A stretch of 64,000 bases of DNA from UBA830 sp038146925. GTDB lineage: Bacteria; Pseudomonadota; Alphaproteobacteria; MPNO01; UBA830. The position numbers and the translations under genes are program-made. The stretch covers positions 62,001 to 126,000 of the forward strand of contig JAYQSP010000004.1 in the NCBI GenBank assembly GCA_038146925.1, read 5' to 3'. This document shows positions 53,074-60,877 of the stretch, piece after piece (position 1 is the first letter of the stretch; every line of letters begins with the position of its first letter). A model generated the notes under the pieces. It ran no database searches. It was not told the origin of the DNA and saw only the letters and a program-made list of their open reading frames with translations.

Positions 53074-53388
53074 ATGCGTGCTCTCAAGGCCTTGGTTATC
53101 GGCATGGCGGTTCTGATCTTAGCCGGCGTGGTCGTGCTGATCGTCGGAATCGTCGACAAGGCGGGTGAACTCGACGGACAAGCCGGGAAAACGGCGCATC
53201 AAGCGGTTGTTCCTGCGGCGACGTTCCGCGATACGGAAATTGACCTACCTGCCGGCGCCACCATCGTTGAAACCCGGCTGGAAGGAAACAGAATTCTGCT
53301 GCGCGCAACGCTACCCGACGGCACATCCCGGATCATATTGATCAGTGCAACGACCGGACAGCGCATCGGGACGATACGCCTCAAATAG
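53074..53388 (+). CDS. Small single-pass membrane protein (DUF6476-like)
   Basis: This 104-residue protein has one N-terminal transmembrane helix (about 4-27) and a small periplasmic beta domain (IDLPAGATIVETRLEGNRIL, then RIILISATTGQRIGTIRLK). It matches the small proteins found divergent from rluD in alphaproteobacteria (DUF6476, from memory of gene order). Only 21 bp separate the two starts. The function is unknown. Confidence 0.75.
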   Translation: MRALKALVIGMAVLILAGVVVLIVGIVDKAGELDGQAGKTAHQAVVPAATFRDTEIDLPAGATIVETRLEGNRILLRATLPDGTSRIILISATTGQRIGTIRLK

Positions 53389-53421
53389 CCCTGCGACGGA
53401 TTGTGCCGTGTGCCCGACCGC

Positions 53422-53450
53422 TTGCAACCGCCCGCGCGATACCCTAGAAC
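53422..53450 (+). promoter_or_regulatory. Promoter of tRNA-Glu
   Basis: TTGCAA (53422-53427), 17-nt spacer, TAGAAC (53445-53450), ending 16 bp before the tRNA 5' end. Confidence 0.6.
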
Positions 53451-53466
53451 ACCGGTCCCGCGCCAC

Positions 53467-53542
53467 GTCCCCTTCGTCTAGTGGCCTAGGACATCGCCCT
53501 CTCACGGCGAAAACAGGGGTTCGAGTCCCCTAGGGGACGCCA
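53467..53542 (+). tRNA. tRNA-Glu (anticodon CTC)
   Basis: This is a 76-nt cloverleaf. The acceptor stem is GTCCCCT with AGGGGAC, the anticodon stem TCGCC/GGCGA encloses CTCTCAC with anticodon CTC, and the T-loop is GTTCGAGTC. The discriminator is G and the CCA end is encoded (53540-53542). An integrase gene begins 125 bp downstream, so the 3' end is the probable integration site of a mobile element. Confidence 0.97.
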
Positions 53543-53606
53543 CCTATTTTCAATAAAAATAAACCCCAGAAAACTGAGGTTTCTACCCCGCAGCATTCTG
53601 TTGGTG

Positions 53607-53645
53607 TGGCACATTTGGCAGTCTTTTTGGCACAATCTGTGGCAC
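53607..53645 (+). repeat. Four TGGCA repeats before the integrase (possible arm sites)
   Basis: TGGCA recurs at 53607, 53616 (as TTGGCA), 53629 and 53640, mostly as TGGCAC, spaced 9-13 bp, between the tRNA and the integrase start. Tandem short repeats flanking the core site are typical arm-type sites for tyrosine recombinases. Confidence 0.5.
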
Positions 53646-53667
53646 CAGAATTATGGATTAGATTGCC

Positions 53668-54906
53668 ATGCCACAAGGCTGCGACGTGCCTAAGGCTGAT
53701 AGACGCTACCTCTACAGGAGGAATGGTAGTCCTACGTGGTGGATAAAATTTCGTGTACCCGGCACGAAGAAGATGGTTCGACGGTCACTCAAGACCACAG
53801 ACCTGAAGGAAGCGCAGGCTAGGCGGGATAAGCTTCTAGAACAGCGCGAGCAGCTGGTCGAGCAGGCCAGCTATGCAACGCAGCTGGTGCAGCTTCGCGA
53901 ACAGTACCTATCCAGCGTTGACGACCAAGAACGGGAAATTATCAAAGACAAGATACAGGAAGCCTCTGAGGACAAAGCGGCTGAGATGGGTCTGCTGCAT
54001 CTCTACAAAGGACATGGCAACTTTGACCCAGACCAGCTGTCTGAGGAGGAGTTACAGCCGTGGAAGGCTTACAAGACGGCTTTAGGGGAGTTAACGCCAA
54101 TAGCAGAGGTGCTGCCTGTTTGGCTGGAGACGATTGGTAACAAGAAGACCAGATCTGACTACCGCCGAGCAGTAGAGGTGCTGGTACCACGATTTACGAC
54201 CCTTGAAGAAGTAGACCGTCGAAAGGCCAAGCAGTTTCTGGAATGGGCGAAGCGAGAAAACCAAATCACCAATCCGACACTTCGAAAATGGATGAGTGGA
54301 TATAAAAACCTTTGGGAATACGCCGACAAGGATATATCGGTGTGGAATGATCAGAAGCTTTCTGCGGATCCGACAAGGTCGAAGAAACGCCCGTTCACAG
54401 CATCACAAGTCTTGGAGATGTACCGTATTCTGTCAGAAAGGAATGACGTTACGGCAAGCTGGTTAAAGCATGCTGTCTGGATTGCTGCACATACTGGTGC
54501 CAGAGAGTCAGCGATTGCAAAACTCAGGTATAACGCTGAGGAGAAGACAATCTGGTTTCCTAAAGCCAAGAAGGAGGAAACCGACCGAATTATCCCTGCA
54601 CATCCAGCAATTTGGTCAAACCTAGACGCATGGGAGAATGGATACCGTAAGTCGGCATCCTCAATTTCTAACCGGTTCACCACGTTTAAGCAGGGTCTGG
54701 GCTATGACGGTTCCCATGACTTTCATAGCTTCCGGCGGACGTTCCTTACCATGTGCGAGAATACAGCAATTCCCGAAGGTGTTGCTGCCGACATAGCGGG
54801 TCACAAGAAGCAGACCATTTCATATGGCCTGTATTCAGGTGGCAACACGATTGAGGTAATGCGTGAAGCGTTGGAACGGATAGACTACGAGTCGATAGAC
54901 CTATAA
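53668..54906 (+). CDS. Tyrosine recombinase/phage-type integrase
   Basis: This 412-residue protein has an N-terminal arm-binding region (RYLYRRNGSPTWWIKFRVPG), a SAM-like core-binding domain (about 145-235) and a catalytic domain. The catalytic residues are Arg in HTGARESAIAKL, His-x-x-Arg in HDFHSFRRTF, His in AGHKKQTI and the nucleophile in SYGLYSGG. It integrates at or excises from tRNA-Glu. Base composition is visibly more AT-rich than the surroundings, a sign of transfer. No directly repeated att site was seen at the far side, so the element appears truncated. Confidence 0.92.
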   Translation: MPQGCDVPKADRRYLYRRNGSPTWWIKFRVPGTKKMVRRSLKTTDLKEAQARRDKLLEQREQLVEQASYATQLVQLREQYLSSVDDQEREIIKDKIQEASEDKAAEMGLLHLYKGHGNFDPDQLSEEELQPWKAYKTALGELTPIAEVLPVWLETIGNKKTRSDYRRAVEVLVPRFTTLEEVDRRKAKQFLEWAKRENQITNPTLRKWMSGYKNLWEYADKDISVWNDQKLSADPTRSKKRPFTASQVLEMYRILSERNDVTASWLKHAVWIAAHTGARESAIAKLRYNAEEKTIWFPKAKKEETDRIIPAHPAIWSNLDAWENGYRKSASSISNRFTTFKQGLGYDGSHDFHSFRRTFLTMCENTAIPEGVAADIAGHKKQTISYGLYSGGNTIEVMREALERIDYESIDL

Positions 54907-55004
54907 AAAATTCGATCCTAAATGGTTCTTTCTGTCCTACCGAGGTTGGCTGGAATTTGGTCCGGCGGCTGAACCTTGAAGCTGTTAAGTAAGAGGAAAC
55001 AATA

Positions 55005-55385
55005 GTGAGAAATATATTTCTCTGCATCGTCTTCTTGGCGGGAATCATATTCCCTGAAGTTTCTTATGCCAACGACTGCTTAGTCACCGACTGGAAAATT
55101 TCTGCAAAGGTGCAGAACAAGAAACCGCTAGATGTTCGTAACACGTTCACGGTCGAGGACAGGCGTGTTTCCGCGTTTGTGCGGATCAACTGCACCAAAC
55201 CGGTTCGGTATGCAGAGTTTTGCTTCTACAGAAACACAGCAAAATATGCGTGTGTAAAGCTTCCTGTTAAAAGTCCAGAGCATTGGAGGACATGGGCCAG
55301 CGTAAAAGCCCTTAAAGGTAGTTGGATGGTCAGGTTTCGGATTGACGAACGTGAGTTGCTAACAGATAAATTTTTGATACGGTGA
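55005..55385 (+). CDS. Small exported protein, DUF2914-like
   Basis: This encodes 126 residues from GTG 55005 behind AGAGGAAA. The signal peptide ends at SYA-N (about residue 23). The mature part contains ACVKLPVKSPEHWRTWASVK and a final beta strand, similar to DUF2914 domains, which share a 'W...G.....v.l.v....wRtws' pattern. Four cysteines (Cys25, 62, 72 and 82) may form disulfides. It is AT-rich like the integrase and belongs to the same acquired segment. Confidence 0.65.
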   Translation: MRNIFLCIVFLAGIIFPEVSYANDCLVTDWKISAKVQNKKPLDVRNTFTVEDRRVSAFVRINCTKPVRYAEFCFYRNTAKYACVKLPVKSPEHWRTWASVKALKGSWMVRFRIDERELLTDKFLIR

Positions 55386-55448
55386 GGGTGACAAAATCTA
55401 TCAGAACAGATGACTGACCTGCCCCCACTGACTGGTCCGATTTGAATG

Positions 55449-56400
55449 TTAGTGCATCATTCGCTTTTCCTCCATGGGGATGATGCTCTCGGGTGCTGGT
55501 GGCCTGTATCCCAGCGCTGAATGTGGACGCTTCGTTTTGTAATGCTGACGCCATTGCTCAATGACGATCTGAGCTTCTTTCAGACTATAAAAGACCTCTC
55601 CGTTCAGCAGTTCATCCCGGAACCTGGCATTGAAGCTCCGCAATAGCCGTTCTCCCAGGGGGACCTTATTACCGGGTTCAATGTAAGCTGTATTTGAGCC
55701 GATCAGCCTTGATCCATTGCCTGACAGCGTCTTCCGCGATGAACTCTGGGCCGTTGTCTGAACGGATATAGGCCGGAACGCCCCTGAGGATGAACAAGTC
55801 TGACATAAGGGCATCAATGACGTCGGTCGAGTATTGAGCATCGTACGACGCTTTACTTGATGTCCGGAATGACGGGATCTCTCGGTTCTGAACTCATCAA
55901 GGATGTTGAGCGTTCGATAGGCTCGACCGTCCTCCGTGCGATGATGGACGAAGCCGTATGACCAGACATGGTCGAGGTTATGTTGGCCAAAAGCAGACGG
56001 ATGGCATGAACCGTCGTTCAGCCAGAGCCGGCCTTTCTTTGGTTGTTTTGGTCAGGAACCTTCAGCCCCATCATCGCACGGAGGACAGGCGTTCACCCAA
56101 CTTGTCGTTCACCTGCCATCCAGCATCCCTCAGCAGTGCTGCGATCCGGCGATATCCGTATCGACCATACTGGCGGGCCAGCGCGATCATGTCCTGAACC
56201 AAAAGATCCTCGCCATCCCGGGACTTCGGCACATAGCGATGCGTCGAACGATGCTGCTTCAATACACGGCAGGCACGGCGTTCAGAGATGCTGAGCTTAT
56301 AGTCTGAAAGAAGGTCAGATCGATCATTGTGCGGCGCCGTGCGGGGCTCAGAAGTTTCCCATTTGGCTGCAGGCCAGTCAGAATGAGCTTATCCCCAGTG
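55449..56400 (-). pseudogene. IS3-family transposase OrfB (rve integrase), frameshifted
   Basis: Fragments in shifting frames are recognisable. The N-terminal HTH_21 part includes QHRSTHRYVPKSRDGEDL and MIALARQYGRYGYRRIAALL. The catalytic middle is damaged (traces of VWSYGFVHHRTEDGRAYRTL and NTAYIEPG). The C-terminal part ends with NARFRDELLNGEVFYSLKEA then RPHSALGYRPPAPE. Several frameshifts separate these pieces, so no full transposase is made. Confidence 0.85.
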
Positions 56401-56631
56401 TGAGATCAGAAACAGCTCTGCGAAGACGCTCGTTTTCCTTTTGCAGGCGTTTCAACTCTTTGAGTTGATCCGTCCCCATGCCGCCGTACTGCTTGCGCCA
56501 GCGGTAATAAGTCTGTTCCGTGATCTGCACCTGGCGGATCGCGTCAATCCGAGCCAGTCCCTTACCGACAAGCACATCAACCTGTCGAAGCTTCACCCAA
56601 TCTCTTCCGGTTTGTGTCGTTTGGTTGCCAT
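56378..56631 (-). pseudogene. IS3-family transposase OrfA, frameshifted
   Basis: The canonical start MATKRHKPEEIG at 56631 meets a stop at codon 13. The continuing frame gives VKLRQVDVLVGKGLARIDAI and YYRWRKQYGGMGTDQLKELK, the IS3/IS911 helix-turn-helix and leucine zipper. Near the end another shift cuts the DKLIL sequence that normally leads into the programmed frameshift with OrfB. Confidence 0.82.
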
Positions 56632-56872
56632 ATCTGATCCTCCGTTCACGATGATATCGACGGTGGACCAATTACGTGGGGAAGATCGTCCCGTGAAACT
56701 GCGCCATAACCACTCACAACTCCAATACTCAAAAAAGCGCCGGCCCCCGCAGCACGCTTTGCTGCACTTCAGACGCTATGCAATTCGCATTAAATGTCCC
56801 TAAAATTGTATGATTAATTTACGTTTACCTTCGCGTCCGGTATCCGGACTGCAGTCAACCGAAGAGCCAAAT

Positions 56873-57691
56873 ATGACGGAATCCCAGGCAGGCACTATCG
56901 ATGCCGTGCTCACCTACGCCATCGACACGGGCGAAAAGATCGTTAACGAAACCATGGGCCCCGGCGATATGAGTCGGAAACGCACGGGCAAGGTCGAGGA
57001 GAAGACCATGCCGATCCGCGACGGCCGCCCCCTGCGCGAGACGTTCGACCTGGAAACGCACGGTTTCGAATTCGTCGACCATCCGACGAGGATGGTCGAC
57101 TTTTTCGACGAGGCGGAACTGAGATCCGTCTATTACAAGGAGGTCGAGGAACTGGTGAAGCAGCGCACCGGCGCGTCAAGGGTTCATGTGTTCGATCATA
57201 CCCTGCGGTCGGGCGACGAGAATTTCCGCAACGAGAACCTGGTGCGCGAACCGGTCGCGCGGGTGCACAACGACTACACCGAGTGGTCCGGCCCCAACCG
57301 GGTCCGAGATCTGCTGCCGGACGAGGCCGACGAGCTGCTGAAACGCCGCTTCGCGATCGTCCAGGTCTGGCGCGCGATCCGCAATCCGATCGAATCCGAC
57401 CCGCTGGGCATCTGCGATGCACGCACGCTGGCCGACAGGGATCTGGTGATCTCAGAGCGGCGCTATCCCGACCGTATCGGGCAGACTTACCAGATCGCTC
57501 ATAACCCGGATCATCAATGGTATTATTTTCCGCGCATGGCGCGGGACGAAGCCATGGTGTTCAAGGTTTTCGATTCCGCGACTGACGGACGGGCGCGGTT
57601 CACGGCACATTCCGCGTTTGCCGATCCGACAAGTCCGCCTGACGCGGCGCCCCGCGAAAGCATCGAAATGCGGACGATCGCCTTTTTCTGA
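56873..57691 (+). CDS. CmcJ/NvfI-family oxygenase-like protein
   Basis: This encodes 272 residues from ATG 56873. The CmcJ/AsaB-like pattern is seen in REPVARVHNDYTEWSGPNRV, RFAIVQVWRAIRNPIESDPL and HNPDHQWYYFPRMARDEAMV. Relatives include CmcJ of cephamycin synthesis and fungal hydroxylases or isomerases, with a 2-oxoglutarate-oxygenase-like fold. The HND and later residues may form a metal site. It is the first clearly GC-rich gene after the IS element. Confidence 0.85.
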   Translation: MTESQAGTIDAVLTYAIDTGEKIVNETMGPGDMSRKRTGKVEEKTMPIRDGRPLRETFDLETHGFEFVDHPTRMVDFFDEAELRSVYYKEVEELVKQRTGASRVHVFDHTLRSGDENFRNENLVREPVARVHNDYTEWSGPNRVRDLLPDEADELLKRRFAIVQVWRAIRNPIESDPLGICDARTLADRDLVISERRYPDRIGQTYQIAHNPDHQWYYFPRMARDEAMVFKVFDSATDGRARFTAHSAFADPTSPPDAAPRESIEMRTIAFF

Positions 57692-57714
57692 CGCCCTGTC
57701 CGGACACCGATGTG

Positions 57715-58035
57715 TCAGGCCGTCGACGCGGTCCCGGGTTCCGGCTGCGTCTGTTCCGCGGGCATCATGCGGGGAAAGCGGCGACCGAAAAGATCCGCCG
57801 CCAGTGTCCGTTCGCCCAGTTCGGCAGTTTTGTCCTGATGCCCGTAAAACAGCCGAAACCGGACATGCGCGATTCGGGCTTCTTCTTCGTAAACCCCGAT
57901 GACCTGTGCGTATTCGATCGGGCCGTGATCGGGCTGGCAGATAAAGACATCGCCCACGGCGGGGACGGCGGGCAGGGCGGTCGGCCGGGGCCGGCGTCCC
58001 AGAATGTCGGCGAGCACGGAATATTTACGGGTCAT
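57715..58035 (-). CDS. Small protein of unknown function
   Basis: This encodes 106 residues from ATG 58035, behind a strong AGGAGG. The sequence (VGDVFICQPDHGPIEYAQVI, then IAHVRFRLFYGHQDKTAELG, then GERTLAADLFGRRFPRM) suggests a small beta-barrel like an SH3 or KOW-type fold followed by a disordered tail. I know no family for it. It is convergent with the CmcJ-like gene (23 bp gap) and downstream of the flavin-dependent oxygenase-like gene on the same strand. Confidence 0.65.
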   Translation of the reverse strand: MTRKYSVLADILGRRPRPTALPAVPAVGDVFICQPDHGPIEYAQVIGVYEEEARIAHVRFRLFYGHQDKTAELGERTLAADLFGRRFPRMMPAEQTQPEPGTASTA

Positions 58036-58161
58036 CACACCTCCTGTTGTGTCGGTTTATGCGATCACGCTATCGCGTCGCATGACCGCAAGGTGTGACT
58101 TAACTGTGGCAATTCTATGGTGGATTTCCGCTCCGTCATGGCGGCGGAGGCGCGGGGCAAT

Positions 58162-59379
58162 TCAGAACTGGGCGGGACCCGGTTCCAGTCCCAGATGCAC
58201 GCGACCGTACAGGCCGAGCACGGCGTCGCGGTTGACGCTGACATGCATCGCGCCCGCATGGGCATCCCGCCAGTATCTTTGCAGCGCATTGCTCAGTTGC
58301 AGCCCTTTGCCGCCATTGGCCTCGAACAGGGTGTCTACGGCATTGAGCGCGAGACCGGCGGCGAAACCGAGATCGCCCTTGTTGCGGGCGCGCTGTTCGA
58401 CCGTGAGTTCGCCTTTCTCCGCCATGGTTTCCATCAGCTCGCGGGCATCGCGAAATACAATCAGCTTGGCGGCGTCGATAGAGGCTGCCGCTTCGCCCAC
58501 CTTCACCTGTATGGTCGGCAACTGTGCCATCGGCGCCGGGCTGGACAGCGCCGCCCCTCGGGTCACCCGGCCGCGCGCGTCGTCCATGAAGGCGTCGTAA
58601 GCGCCTTGCGCCATCCCCAGGATGGGGGCGCACACGCTGATCGAAAGCGCCTGAAAGGCCGGTATGCGGAACAGCAGACCGTGGTTGACCGCGGCTCCGG
58701 GTGGCGATCCGGACATGGTGTGTTCCAGCGCCAGATAGCGGTGATCGGGAATGAAGAGATCTTCGCAGTAGACGGTCTTGGAGCCGGTCCCGGCGAGACC
58801 GGCGACTTCCCAGGTGTCCTCGACGCCGAAGCTCGACCGGCGCGAGATGGCGTAGCCGCGCTCGACCGGTTCGTCCTTTCCGCTTTCGATCAGATTCACC
58901 GCCACCAGCACCCAGGGGCAATTATCCAGACCCGAACAGAACGCCCAGCTGCCGGATATCTTGTAGCCGCCATCGACTTTCTCGGCGGTGCCGGTCGGCG
59001 TGAAGGAGGCTGATGTCCTTCCGTCGGGGTCGTCGGACCAGATTTCCTCCTGAGCTTCCAGCGGATACATCGCCAGCAGGTACTGGTACATGCTGCAAAT
59101 GGAATGCACCCAGCCGACCGAGCCGCAGCCGCGGGCAATCTCGTAAGCGGCTTCGGCGAACGCATCCATGCCGTGTTCGAATCCGCCGAAACGCTTCGGC
59201 ATCAGCATGCGGAACAGGCCGGCATCCAGAATACGGTCGAACAGATCGTCCGATACGCGGCGGTCTTTTTCCGTCTTTTCCTGGTTTTCCCGAATAACCG
59301 GAATCAATGCCCGCGCACGTTCGATCATCACCGAGGGCTCGACGTAATCGCCGGGCAGCACCTCCGTCACTGTCGCCAT
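58162..59379 (-). CDS. Acyl-CoA dehydrogenase-fold flavin monooxygenase-like protein
   Basis: This encodes 405 residues from ATG 59379 (AAGGGG at good spacing; ATG 59385 is too close to it). The ACAD fold is clear: FRMLMPKRFGGFEHGMDAFA, GCGSVGWVHSICSMYQYLLA, and a C-terminal four-helix domain ending GAMHVSVNRDAVLGLYGRVH. It matches the class D two-component monooxygenase group (HsaA or HpaB-like oxygenase and dibenzothiophene DszC-like) better than beta-oxidation dehydrogenases: the usual glutamate base is not evident. A flavin reductase partner is not in the window. Confidence 0.85.
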   Translation of the reverse strand: MATVTEVLPGDYVEPSVMIERARALIPVIRENQEKTEKDRRVSDDLFDRILDAGLFRMLMPKRFGGFEHGMDAFAEAAYEIARGCGSVGWVHSICSMYQYLLAMYPLEAQEEIWSDDPDGRTSASFTPTGTAEKVDGGYKISGSWAFCSGLDNCPWVLVAVNLIESGKDEPVERGYAISRRSSFGVEDTWEVAGLAGTGSKTVYCEDLFIPDHRYLALEHTMSGSPPGAAVNHGLLFRIPAFQALSISVCAPILGMAQGAYDAFMDDARGRVTRGAALSSPAPMAQLPTIQVKVGEAAASIDAAKLIVFRDARELMETMAEKGELTVEQRARNKGDLGFAAGLALNAVDTLFEANGGKGLQLSNALQRYWRDAHAGAMHVSVNRDAVLGLYGRVHLGLEPGPAQF

Positions 59380-59469
59380 TTTCATGCCCCTTCGCAGCTA
59401 ACGCGTCATTCAACCATATCGGCCCGTGGAGTGCGAATGCGGTTCTTCGTTCTTTGAATTTCTCCTTGG

Positions 59470-59481
59470 AACCAATTGGTT
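59470..59481. promoter_or_regulatory. 12-bp palindrome, possible activator site
   Basis: AACCAATTGGTT is a perfect palindrome centred about 112 bp upstream of the sigma-54 -24 element, a usual distance for an enhancer-binding-protein site. It could equally regulate the divergent flavin oxygenase gene, 91 bp away. Confidence 0.4.
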
Positions 59482-59587
59482 AGGCGCATTTGTCGTAGAT
59501 TCACCGGGTGTCGGAATATTTTACATGTTGACGCCGGGGGCGAAATTTCGGGTTTGCAACATATTGAAACAACTAGGGAATCGCTTG

Positions 59588-59603
59588 TGGCACGGAAATT
59601 GCT
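59588..59603 (+). promoter_or_regulatory. Sigma-54 (RpoN) -24/-12 promoter
   Basis: TGGCAC (59588-59593), N5, TTGCT (59599-59603) equals the sigma-54 consensus TGGCAC-N5-TTGCW exactly. Transcription is expected from about 59614 rightward. Confidence 0.75.
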
Positions 59604-59613
59604 TTTCCTCGGA

Positions 59614-59757
59614 TAGCGCTGAGTTCGCGCCGGGTAGTAGGTAGTTCAGTGGTGCTAAGTGCGTGGTGATCCCGGGGCGGTGGCGACGCGCCCTTTCGGT
59701 TTCAGGGTAGTTGGGTTTCTGAGTATTGACGGCGGTCCTTCGGGACCGCCGTTTGCA
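59614..59757 (+). ncRNA. Candidate RpoN-dependent small RNA, about 140 nt
   Basis: The region between the sigma-54 promoter and the terminator at 59729-59757 has no ORF with a start and ribosome site; the frames contain stops every few codons. It could be a free-standing small RNA. Alternatively it is a leader with attenuator for the GST gene, which starts 72 bp after the terminator. Confidence 0.5.
59729..59757 (+). terminator. Strong terminator with UUCG tetraloop, no upstream plus-strand gene
   Basis: A 10-bp perfect stem (ACGGCGGTCC 59729-59738, complement 59743-59752) with loop TTCG is followed by TTGCATTTT. The only plus-strand feature it could terminate within 2 kb is the predicted RNA from the sigma-54 promoter. 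Confidence 0.88.
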
Positions 59758-59828
59758 TTTTGTCGGCCTGATGGCTCGAATTCCGTCGGCCATGGCGCTA
59801 CCATCAGCGGTTGAAGGAAAGGATCCGG

Positions 59829-60620
59829 ATGCTCGACCTCTATCACAACGGCTCTTCCGTCTGCGCGGCAAAGGTACGCATTCTGCTGGCCGAGAAAAAC
59901 ATACCCTGGACCGGTCACTATCTGGACGTGCTGGCCGGCGACCAGTTCGATCCCGACTACCTGAAACTGAATCCCAGGGCCGTCGTTCCGACGATCGTGC
60001 ATGACGGCACGGTCGTGATCGAATCGACCGTCATCTGCGAATACCTCGACGATGTGTACCCGAATCCGCCGCTGCGTCCGGCTGACCCCGCTGGCCGGGC
60101 GCGCATGCGCATCTGGACCAAGATCGTCGATGAAATTCTTCCCCCGTTTGTTGTCGACATTACCTTTGCGGTATCGCACCGGCATACGGTGATCGCGAAA
60201 GGAGAGGCGCATACCCGCCGTTTCATCGAGGATGCGCCTGACGTCGTCAGCCGCGAGAGGCGGCACAGCTGGATTTACGGCGGTTACGAATCGGATGTGG
60301 TGCGCCAGGCCGTTGATAAATACCGAAAAGCGTTGGCGGAGATGGATGAAGCCCTGACGGACGCGCCGTGGCTGGCCGGCGAGACGTTTTCGCTGGCAGA
60401 TATCGGGGTCATTCCCTACGTCAACCGGCTGCACATGCTGAACATGGACTCCATGTGGCGGGACCGGCACCCCGGGGTCGCCGACTGGTTCGAACGGATG
60501 CGCGCCCGCGAGAGTTTTCATGCGGGCATCGAGGAGCACCTGCCGGAGGCGTCGCGCGCGGACCTGGTCCGAAACGGTCGCGAGGGCGGGCCCGACCTGC
60601 TGCATGCCTGCGGTCTCTGA
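59829..60620 (+). CDS. Glutathione S-transferase family protein
   Basis: This encodes 263 residues from ATG 59829 behind AAAGGA. The thioredoxin-like domain includes LYHNGSSVCAAKVRILLAEK, the cis-Pro NPRAVVPTIVHDGTVVIEST and the helical C-domain with APWLAGETFSLADIGVIPYV. The longer-than-usual C-terminal half resembles fungal or alphaproteobacterial GSTs associated with aromatic ether cleavage. A role with the neighbouring oxygenases is suggested by position only. Confidence 0.9.
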   Translation: MLDLYHNGSSVCAAKVRILLAEKNIPWTGHYLDVLAGDQFDPDYLKLNPRAVVPTIVHDGTVVIESTVICEYLDDVYPNPPLRPADPAGRARMRIWTKIVDEILPPFVVDITFAVSHRHTVIAKGEAHTRRFIEDAPDVVSRERRHSWIYGGYESDVVRQAVDKYRKALAEMDEALTDAPWLAGETFSLADIGVIPYVNRLHMLNMDSMWRDRHPGVADWFERMRARESFHAGIEEHLPEASRADLVRNGREGGPDLLHACGL

Positions 60621-60767
60621 TCGGTCCGCTTTTTCGATCTGACAGGCCGCATTCGGACGAAGTTCCGAAATCCGGATCGATATGACGGGCGTATCCGTCG
60701 AGTACGTCACCGTGTACGCACGATTTCCACGGATTGAAGAATATTTCCTAATAATTATAAAAAATGA

Positions 60768-60795
60768 TGATCCATAATTATCAATGGACCGTAGT
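60768..60795 (+). promoter_or_regulatory. ECF sigma promoter of fasciclin gene
   Basis: TGATCC (60768-60773), N16, CGTAGT (60790-60795), about 82 bp before the fasciclin ATG in an AT-rich stretch. It matches the promoter before the ECF sigma gene in both hexamers and spacing. Confidence 0.75.
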
Positions 60796-60877
60796 TAATG
60801 CATCTAACTCATTAACAACCAAAAAATATGGGTTGGTAGTCGTTAACAAACGAAACCATTTGTTTATGGAGAATTCT

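Larger units (their letters stand above)
55415..56688 (-). mobile_element. Decayed IS3-family insertion sequence
   Basis: This element of about 1,274 bp has imperfect terminal inverted repeats: left 55415-55438 (TGACCTGCCCCCACTGACTG then GTCC) and right 56665-56688, matching at 16 of 24 positions. It encodes IS3-type OrfA and OrfB on the minus strand, both frameshifted. No target-site duplication is obvious. The copy is dead unless trans-complemented. Confidence 0.85.
59380..59828. other. 449-bp intergenic region holding sigma-54 promoter and orphan terminator
   Basis: No protein-coding gene is convincing here (the longest plus-strand frame, 59426-59644, shows no homology or ribosome site). 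It contains a 12-bp palindrome, a consensus sigma-54 promoter and a strong terminator, listed separately. Confidence 0.8.

Noticed and set aside
59663..59700. TGATCC upstream of the GST gene as another ECF promoter
   Set aside because: Sixteen bases later the sequence is CGCC, not CGTA, so only the -35 matches.
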